A stretch of 64,000 nt of DNA, from NCBI RefSeq assembly GCF_037893015.1, contig NC_133660.1, forward strand, positions 287,405,078-287,469,077. The letters are read 5' to 3'. Within the stretch, counting starts at the first letter, position 1; every line of letters starts with the position of its first letter. This stretch comes from Macrotis lagotis (taxonomy: Eukaryota; Chordata; Mammalia; Peramelemorphia; Peramelidae). Positions 56,521 through 64,000 of the stretch are shown here, one piece after another. Position numbers and translations under genes: made by a program. Under the pieces are notes generated by a model that did not search any database, was not told the DNA's origin, and was given only the letters and a program-made list of their open reading frames with translations.

Positions 56521-56999
56521 TCTCTATGCGGTTGCCTCATGCCCGTGTGTCTGGGCACACCCAGGTCTCTGGGTGCATCTCCAGCCAAGGATCTGTCAGC
56601 ATCTTTTGTGCTTGTGTTGAGGTCAGCATGCAGATATCTATGTGTGTGTGTGTCTCGGTGTTTGTGAATGATGGGACACACGTGTGGTGAGTGTGCATAG
56701 AATTCTATGGGAATGCTTGTGGCGATGCTGAACCTCCATGAATATAAGGGAACGAGTAAGTGTGGGTGAGTCATTTAGCCAGTCAACTACTCTGATTGTT
56801 TAATGTGCTTTGGGTTTCAACAATGTTGATGATTACTTCAAGACGGTAATTCTATGCATTTTATTTAATGCATTTAAAAACATTTCAACCCCACCAACCC
56901 AAATGGGGTCATGAAGAGTCAGGCACAACCAAAATGACTGAATGATCACATCATGGACCAAACACTGTACAAAGTGCTAACATGACCAAGAAAGGAAAA

Positions 57000-57560
57000 A
57001 ATGTGGCCCCTGCCCTCCAGGGGCTCAGAGTCTAAGTTTCATACAGAGCAGAATAGAGGTAACCCCAGAAGTAAGGTTCCAGCAGGATGGGGGAAGGGAG
57101 AGACCAGAAAAGTCACCTACTGCCCCCCAAAAGTGGGGTTTGAGCTGAGACCTGAAGGAAGCCAGGGAAGCTTAGAGGCAGATGTGAGAAAACCTCCCAG
57201 GACTGGAGGAGAGCCAACAAAGGCAGGGAGGGAGTCCCTGGAGAGAAGGTTAGATATGACTACAATAGAAGAATTCTAACAGATAGGAAGGATTACAAAA
57301 TGTAAAATGTCCAAAAGGGAACTTCAGATTTTACCCTGGAATCAATAGGGAGTCCATGGAGTTTATTGAGGAGGGAAGGGTGCCATGATCAGACATCTGT
57401 TTGAAGAAAATCACCTTGGCAGCTGAGTAGGTAATGGGCTGGAATGGGAAGAGACTTGAGGCAGAGATCAACGAAAGCTTTCATGCAATCATTCTGCTAT
57501 GACAGGGGAAGTAGAATGGGGGATCAGGGGAATCCTGCAGCTACAGCTTTCTGAGATTTC
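57000..57560 (+). repeat. Old dispersed mammalian repeat, family not assigned
   Basis: Same layout as 3690-4170: cctgccctccaggggctcag, gagctgagacctgaaggaag, atcaatagggagtccatgga, gtgccatgatcagacatctg. Confidence 0.5.
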
Positions 57561-57689
57561 AGTAAAGCATTTATTAGACAGGTTCTCTCTTGCTTTCTGT
57601 GGACAAGGTAGAGTGAGGTGGGCTAGAAAATTAGATGGATTTAACTACTTTATAATTAGCTGGGTTGGGAACAGCAACATGGGGGGCTG

Positions 57690-58035
57690 ATGAACAACCT
57701 TAATGAATTTGTTCATTCCATCAGTGCAACCATCAGGCACAATTTGGGGAGATCTGTGATGGAGAATGCCATCTGTATCCAGAGAAAGACTGTGGAGTTT
57801 GAACAAAGACCAAGGACTATTACTTTCAGTTTAGGAGAAAAAAACATTATCTTATTATGTAATATTGCAATCTCTTTATTTTTCTTCCTTAAGGATATGA
57901 TTTCTCTCTCATCACATTCAGCTGAGATCAATGTACACCATGGAAACAATGTGAAGACTAACAGAATGCCTTCTGGGGTGGGGAGGGAAGCAAGATTAGT
58001 GGAAAATGGTAAAATTCAAAATAAAATATTTCTAA
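57690..58035 (+). mobile_element. L1-type 3' end, sense orientation
   Basis: Landmarks agagaaagactgtggagttt, gaacaaagaccaaggactat, ggatatgatttctctctcat, catggaaacaatgtgaagac and a 3' aaaataaaatatttc A-rich end. It is the sense counterpart of 15270-15640. Confidence 0.7.
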
Positions 58036-58159
58036 AGAAAAAATAATAAACTGGGTTGGACTGCTTGAATGACTAAATCCAAAGATAATCATTGATAGAT
58101 TGATGTCGCCTTGGAAGGGCACCTCTACTGCAATGCCACAGGGACTTAAAAACATTTTT

Positions 58160-59510
58160 TTTTAACAATCATTTGGCTAAAGACCCAAATGATTCATTTA
58201 TTGAATTTGTAGATGACACAAAGCTTGAGGGTATGGTTATCACATGAAAGAATCAGGATGCAAAAATATCTTGGAAGGCTGGAGTGTCAGGCTAAATCAA
58301 ATTGATGAAATTTCATAGGGACAGAGATATAAGGTCATTGATGGGTTCAAAAAATCAACTTTACAAGTACAAAACAGGGGAGGCCTAGTTAGAAAACAGT
58401 TCCCAGGGCCTTTGGGAGACTGAAAGATCAATGACTTGATTGTGTGCTTTGGCAGTCAATAACGCCTAATCTGTTCACAGATTCCATTTGGTTGTTGTTT
58501 TTGTCCTTCATTCTGGAAAAGGACCATGACAAGGGAAGGTAATGTCATGACTAGCACTTGGAATTAAGTGAGGCAGAGCTGTGCAAAGTCACCAGCCTCA
58601 CTCTCTCCTCTGGAGCCATTTGAGTCCAGTGGCCAGACACAGATCAGCACAACTGGAAATGACCCTGGCATTCAAGTGTCCAAGACTCACATGGCCACAT
58701 GGAAAGGTGGCAGTGTACTCTACTGTGCTCAAGTCTCACCTGGGGTTCTGTGCTCAGTTCGAGATATTATATTTTAAGAACAATAAGCTGGGAAGTCTGT
58801 AGGAGGCTAACTGAGACGGTAAAAGGCACGCCGTATGATAATCAATTGAAAGAACTGGTCCTCTTCAGCTAGAAAAAGACTGGGGGTGGCATGGTAGCAC
58901 TAATGATGTCTATCCTGCATTCATAAAGAAGAGCATCAGGGAGATGATGTCATGCCAAGCAAGTGAATTGGATTTGAGTGAGTGGGGGGCTGGGCTAAGT
59001 CACCCACCTCACTTTCTGCTGGGGAACTATTTGGGCTCAGTGGTCAGATGTGAATCAGAACAACTGGAGATGGTCCTGGATGCAAGGCAATCCGGGTTAA
59101 ATGACTTGCCCAAGGTCACACAGCTAGTAAGTGTTCAGTGTCTGAGGCTAGATTTGAATTCAGGTCCTCCTGACTTCAGAACCAGTGCTCTATCTACTGC
59201 ACCACCTAGCTGCCCATAGTACCCTAGTTGAAGGTCTGCCATGTGGAGGAGGCAGCTGGGAAGTTTTGGAGCCTAAAGACTAGAATTAGGAGTAGATGGT
59301 GGGAGATACAGAAGCTTATTTGGGTGCGACGTCAGGAAAACTTCCTAGTGATGAGACCCATCTCAACCAAGGCAGAATGGGTTACCCCAGGAGGTGTGGG
59401 GCTCCTTCCACCCAGAACTCACGAGGCAAAGTCTGAGGGACATCTTATTGGGGATCTTGGGGATATCAAAGTAGGAATTCATGTGGTGCCCTCAGGACAG
59501 GGTGGAGACT
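58160..59510 (+). mobile_element. L3/CR1-like LINE, 3' part, interrupted by SINEs
   Basis: Collinear pieces: 58180-58420 (EFVDDTKLEG when translated, the RT-end motif), 58705-58930 (tctactgtgctcaagtctca, ctggtcctcttcagctagaa) and 59216-59500 (gacgtcaggaaaacttccta, aatgggttaccccaggaggt). The gaps are filled by a reversed SINE (58488-58690) and by 58930-59216, a composite of the SINE module and a reversed WSINE-like copy. Decayed, no intact ORF. Confidence 0.7.
59085..59216 (-). mobile_element. WSINE1/MAR1-like SINE, reverse orientation, truncated
   Basis: aatgacttgcccaaggtcac, tttgaattcaggtcctcctg and ctatctactgcaccacctag lie in reverse order, without a poly-T start. Confidence 0.75.
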
Positions 59511-61129
59511 GAATACTGACCCAGGGAGAATCAGACCCATGATTTCCTACAGAGTGTACTACCTCATGTTTTTGGCAGATAATAGGGGAAACTTTGGTGA
59601 CTCACTTGTGCTTGGGGGATATGGAATCTGTGAATAGGAGGGAAGCAACTGCTTAGCCAGGTCCTTTCACTGGTAATAGCTTTCCGCCCAAGTGGATGAC
59701 CTATCGGATGCATTGTCTGAAGGTCAGATCTCTTGGGTCCTATTGGTTTGGCAGTACAGTGAGAAGGGACATCTCTGACCTTCCCTACCCTTAAGAAAAT
59801 CCCTCGGTTCAATCGCTAAACATTGAGTAATGCCTTCCTAGGACCTCGGCTAACTCTTCTAGAAAAATGTCACACTCAGAGTGAGGCACTGGGTACAAGG
59901 GAAGAAGCACAGGATGGGAATCAGAGTTTCTGACCCCCTAAATCCTGGTTCTGTTTTTTATTGCTTGGATGGAACCTCATGTCAGCTCTTTGCCCTCTCT
60001 GGTCCCATGGTTTCTTCCTCTGTCAGATAAGGGGAGTGGAATAGATGAGCTTCGAAATTCTTTCTAATGGAGAATTTCATTCTGAGAAAGTTTCTTCCCT
60101 CGTCTGGACCTCTGTAAAATAAAGGGTTTAGACTACTCAGTCTCAAATTCAGTGACTGCAGTCACTGAAATGGGGACATTGGTCTCCCCAATATGTGCCT
60201 AGAACTTTGTGGTATACACATTCACAGACTCAGAGAAATGACCAGTTTGGCTGGGATCTGAAAGATCCTAAACAGAGATCTAGAGATTAGCAGGGAGAAC
60301 TTTAAGATCATTCAGCCAAACCCTTCATTTGACTGAGGGGGGGAAACTGAGGCCAAAAGAGAGAAGGAATCACCTTACCCAGAGAATAAGTAGCAGAATC
60401 AGGATTTGATTCTGATTAAAAATTTGAGGTCTTCTCATGATACTGTACTGTCCAGGAAACTGAGGCCCAGAGAGGGAAAGGGACTCGCCCAAGGTCACCC
60501 AGCAAATTTGCATTTGTGGTTTTCTGAAGAAGGATGTGGGTGTGTGACATTTGATGCAGACATACTATATTATTGCAGCAAGCCCTTAGGATGGCTCTGC
60601 TCCATCCCTCATGCCTCACCCAAGTCTGCAAAGGTGTGCAGCTCACTCCAAAGGATCTGGGAGTGGGGGTGGACTAGGCTGTCCTCCTTACAAGTCCAGT
60701 GATTCCTAGTGCAAGCCTGGTGGGAGGGTGGCATCTGCTAGTGACCCTGGACAAGTCATTCAGCCCTGTTTTCCTCTCTTTCCTCATCCATAAAAAATGA
60801 GCTGAAGAAGGCAATGGCAACCCCTCCACTATTTTTTAACCCCAAATGTGGCCACAGAGTGTCAGATACAACTGAAAAAAAATGACATAACAGCAAGTAT
60901 TTACAACGGTAAGGCTAAGAAAGAAAGAGCCTTAGACTACTAGCCCTGGGCTATGATCCTGACCTTGCCACTAATTTCCTGTTTGACTTTGGAAAGTCAT
61001 TTCCTTTCTTTGATCCCCAGGTTTTCCCTCTGTAAAATGAGCTAAGTTGACTAGGTGATCTCTCAGGTCCTTCCTGGTTCTGACCTTCTATGCGCTGTAG
61101 GACTAGTAGCTAAAGCAGCAACACTTAAG

Positions 61130-61330
61130 GTTTGCAAAATGTGTTACAAACGTAATTTCATTTGATCCTCATTAATTAGAAGGTGCTCCTTCTAAGCCCA
61201 TTTTATAGACAAAGAAGTTGAGACACCAAAAAATTAACTGCCTTGTCTGTGGTTTTACAATTAGGTAGAACTTGGGGTTGAATTTGAACTCAGGTCCTCC
61301 TGACTCCAAGTACAGCCTCATTTCCCAGTC
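61130..61330 (-). repeat. MIR-like relic, reverse orientation
   Basis: Landmarks ttttatagacaaagaagttg, acttggggttgaatttgaac, caggtcctcctgactccaag. Confidence 0.6.
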
Positions 61331-61359
61331 GTATTGCACTGTTGCATCCTGGGATCTCT

Positions 61360-61858
61360 ATTAGCCATGCCATTCGAGGGTCTAAGGTCCTTCTAGCTCT
61401 GAATCCTGATTGTAAGTCCTTTCCTGTTCAGACATCCCATGTTCTAAGGTTCCTCCCAGCTTTCACACTCTTTAAATATGAAGATCCCTCAAAATGTTGA
61501 CGTTCTGTGCTCAAAGCTTTACTATCCAGTTCTAAGATTATATGTTTTAAGATTTCTTCTAGCTCTGAATTTCTAAGTTCTAATGTCCTTCCTAGTTTCA
61601 CATTCCTTATTCTAAGGTTCTCCCAACTCTGACATTCTATGTTCTAAATCCCCTTCCAATTGGATCATATTAAATTCTGGGTTCTAAGCTCCCTGCCAAG
61701 CTCTGACATTCTCTGTTCTAAGATGCCTCCTATCTTTAACCTTCTATGTTTTAAGATTCCCCCAAATCTGACATTCTTTGTTCTAAGCTTCTTTCCATTC
61801 TATGTTCTGTGTTCTAAGCTCCCTGCCAATTGACATTCTCTGTTCTGTGTTCTTCAGA
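61360..61858. repeat. Minisatellite with about 35 bp units
   Basis: Some 13 tandem, diverged units, each roughly ttctaagnt-cctyccagc-tctgacattctatg. The phrases gttctaag and gacattct recur every 30-40 bp across the block. The unit resembles the end of an L3/CR1 or MIR 3' tail, suggesting local amplification of such an end. Confidence 0.8.
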
Positions 61859-64000
61859 TCGCTTCTCCTTTGAGAGTCACCAAACCACATTCTGGTCCTT
61901 CTCTCCCCCCCACTCCCCTCCCCTCAGCTCTGAGATCTTCTGACTTCAACTGTTCCCATATGAATCTTGGCTCATGAAGGCAGGACTCTTTCTGATGGGG
62001 AGGAGGATGGCTCCTCACAATGCCCGCACATCCCGAGGAGTTTTTGGACCCTGACTGGGCAGTCACATGCCTGCTTTACCCAATCTGGACCCAAAGAGCC
62101 AGATGGCTCCAGAAGGAAATGGTCCAGCAGATGGCCAGTTTCAAGGCTCCTCCATGCAAGTAGCCAAGCCAAATGAGTTCCTCTGATTCCAATTTTAATA
62201 AGTCAGTGACGAGAGAGCCCTATGCTTTTCAGGCTCAAAATATTTTTAGATGCAGAAAGGAAGAAGAGTTAGACTCTCAAAGCATGAAAGGGATGCTAAT
62301 GAATGGCCTAACTCTCTACCTTCTGGCACATGGAAGCCCAAGGAAGAATCTTGAGCCCTGGTGTCCCATTCATTAGTTGACCAAGATATAAACCAGGATC
62401 ACCGACTTTTAGTAAATCAGGATAATCTCTAATGTTCCTTCCAAATCCATAAAATATTTCTGCTAGGCATAGAATTCATTGACAATTTTTTTGGAATTGT
62501 GTTGCAAGATGCTATGATAATAATAATTAATATTTCTAGATTTGCAAATAACTTTACGTAGATTATCTCATTGGATAATGATACTCCTCCCTAGGAGGAT
62601 GGGGGTTCCAGATATTATTGGCTCCATTTTACAGAAGTAGAAATTGGTTCTGAGAGAAGTAAAATGAGCCGTTCAAAGTCTAAGGGGTATGAGGCATGGA
62701 TTTGAGCTGACATCTTCTTGACCTGGAGAGGTTTTTATCTCATTGCCAAGTTATATCTCAGCTATTCCCCAGTCCCTGGGAAGGACAGAATGACTTTTTC
62801 TGGAAATGCCCCTTCTTTTTTACAGAGTGGCTTTGCTCCTGTGGTCTTCCATGCTAGGAATGGGCACTCTGCTCCCTGGTTCAATTCCTACTCAAGTGGG
62901 TACAATGTTAGCCTTAGAACAGGCTAAACCTGAGTTCCAATTCTGCCTCAGAGAGTTACCCACGATAGGCGTTGGGTGAGTCACTCAATTTCTCTCTCTG
63001 ATTTTTCATCTCTAAAATCAAGGGTCCAAGGTCTCCAATCCTCTAACTCCCTTTAAGGTTCAACTCACTTCCTCATGCAGCACCTCCCCATAAGAGAAAA
63101 TGATCTTTCCTGTCTTTGGATTCCCTCTAGCTCTTTATCTGGTCCCTTCCCGAACACAAATCTTTCTCCCCCTTACATCACAGTTACCAGTATATGTATT
63201 CTGTCCCCCATGTTGGACTATGGTACCATCAGATTTAGAGGTGATGAGATGGAGAAAGCACTCAATCTCCCTTACTATTTTACAGATAGGGCAACTGAGG
63301 CTCACAATGGTTAAGTCAAGATCATATAAGTGGTTAATAATATAATGCAAAATCCTTGGCTTGATATCTAACACTTCCTTCCTACCCCACTCACTCCTCC
63401 CTCCCTTTCCAGTCTTACTTCATATAGGTTCCCTCATAACTTTTCAAGAGTCGATATCTTACGATGTTGTTCAACAGAACTCTCCTGCCCATTGATTTTA
63501 TCATCTGCAACCATCCCTAAACTGGGCTTACCCAAAGGTCAACGTTTCTACAATTCTTCTAAACTGCCCTCTCTACCATTATCATGGTTGTCATTGTCAC
63601 AAAGTTAGAACCAGCAGGAACTGGGGAAGAGACCTAGGTCTCTTCATTTTAGATGCAGAAATGGAGGAAGGGGAAGAAGGAAATAAGCTCATAGCATGTG
63701 TTAGGTGCTGTCTAAGCACTTTATAATTCTCCCTCATTTGATCCTCCTAGAGATTTATGCCATTCTCCCTGCCTTATAGTTGGGGAAACTAAAGCAGACA
63801 GCAGTGAAGTGCTCAGGGACAGACATCTACTAAGTATCTGAGGTACGTTTTGAACTCAGGTCTTCTTAGGCTCACTTCTCTGCCTATTATGCTATCTTGC
63901 TACTTCCAAAGAAAGTATTCTGTGACCTCTCTTTGTTGTCTCCACTGGATGCTTTCTTGCCTCACTTGAGCCTCTTAAGACCCCCAGTCCAGGTGCCTAC

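Larger units (their letters stand above)
53064..64000 (-). other. CD6 intron 1 and/or 5' flank; no exon recognised
   Basis: No minus-strand ATG followed by a signal peptide and a phase 1 GT donor could be recognised. Human CD6 has a very long first intron, so this is most likely intron 1. The content is L3/CR1, L1, SINE and MIR pieces, a CA microsatellite, a TG-rich tract and a minisatellite. Confidence 0.6.

Noticed and set aside
56108..56774. Several 100-150 codon Cys/Val- or His/Thr-rich frames on both strands
   Set aside because: They are translations of the TG/CA-rich tract.

Overview
The window is mammalian nuclear DNA, almost certainly marsupial. Coding sequence is split into short exons with GT/AG borders. 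Several tRNA-derived SINE copies carry the marsupial 'gctaggtggtgcagtgga ... ttgggcaagccacttaacccc' type consensus, and there are marsupial-type L1 3' ends, L3/CR1 and L2 fragments, MIR/CORE-SINE relics and many microsatellites. No Ns or assembly gaps are visible. The exact species cannot be read from the sequence.

The only protein-coding gene I can support is CD6, the T-cell scavenger-receptor cysteine-rich (SRCR) co-receptor. It lies on the minus strand and runs from 53063 down to the stop codon at 38267. Twelve exons join in one frame, every internal border in phase 1, giving 605 codons: an N-terminal segment (52983-53063), SRCR domain 1 (50490-50819), SRCR domain 2 (49368-49676), stem (48478-48543), transmembrane exon (47073-47210) and seven cytoplasmic exons (46738-46839, 45718-45840, 44206-44277, 43511-43705, 41415-41609, 39531-39656, 38267-38346). 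The signal-peptide exon was not found; it is probably beyond base 64000 or too short to recognise within the 10.9 kb upstream.

Two features of this CD6 stand out. First, the exon for SRCR domain 3, which in human CD6 binds ALCAM/CD166, is absent from the 824 bp between the domain 2 and stem exons, and the remaining exons still join in frame. Second, the cytoplasmic exon carrying the serine-rich GEGYCN phosphotyrosine site is present twice (43511-43705 and 41415-41609). Both copies are 195 bp, open and flanked by good splice sites, so the tail has one more pYxN-type adaptor site than the human protein. Together they predict a receptor with a shorter ectodomain and a longer signalling tail.

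Bases 1-38266 are the 3' flank of CD6. In human CD5 follows CD6, but no CD5 exon was recognised here, and this interval reads as repeat-rich intergenic DNA. It holds a 2.8 kb antisense L1 fragment (7465-10275), a probable solo LTR (about 11060-11460), a 394 bp palindrome (2184-2577), a mariner-like MITE (1394-1471), a 240 bp-arm inverted repeat (32681-33815), a SINE insertion that looks like a 3' transduction (18473-18872), and GGAA, GATA, GA and CA arrays. Bases 53064-64000 are CD6 intron 1 and/or 5' flank. They contain an L3/CR1 copy broken up by SINEs, a TG-rich tract (56100-56520) and a minisatellite of about 35 bp units (61360-61858).
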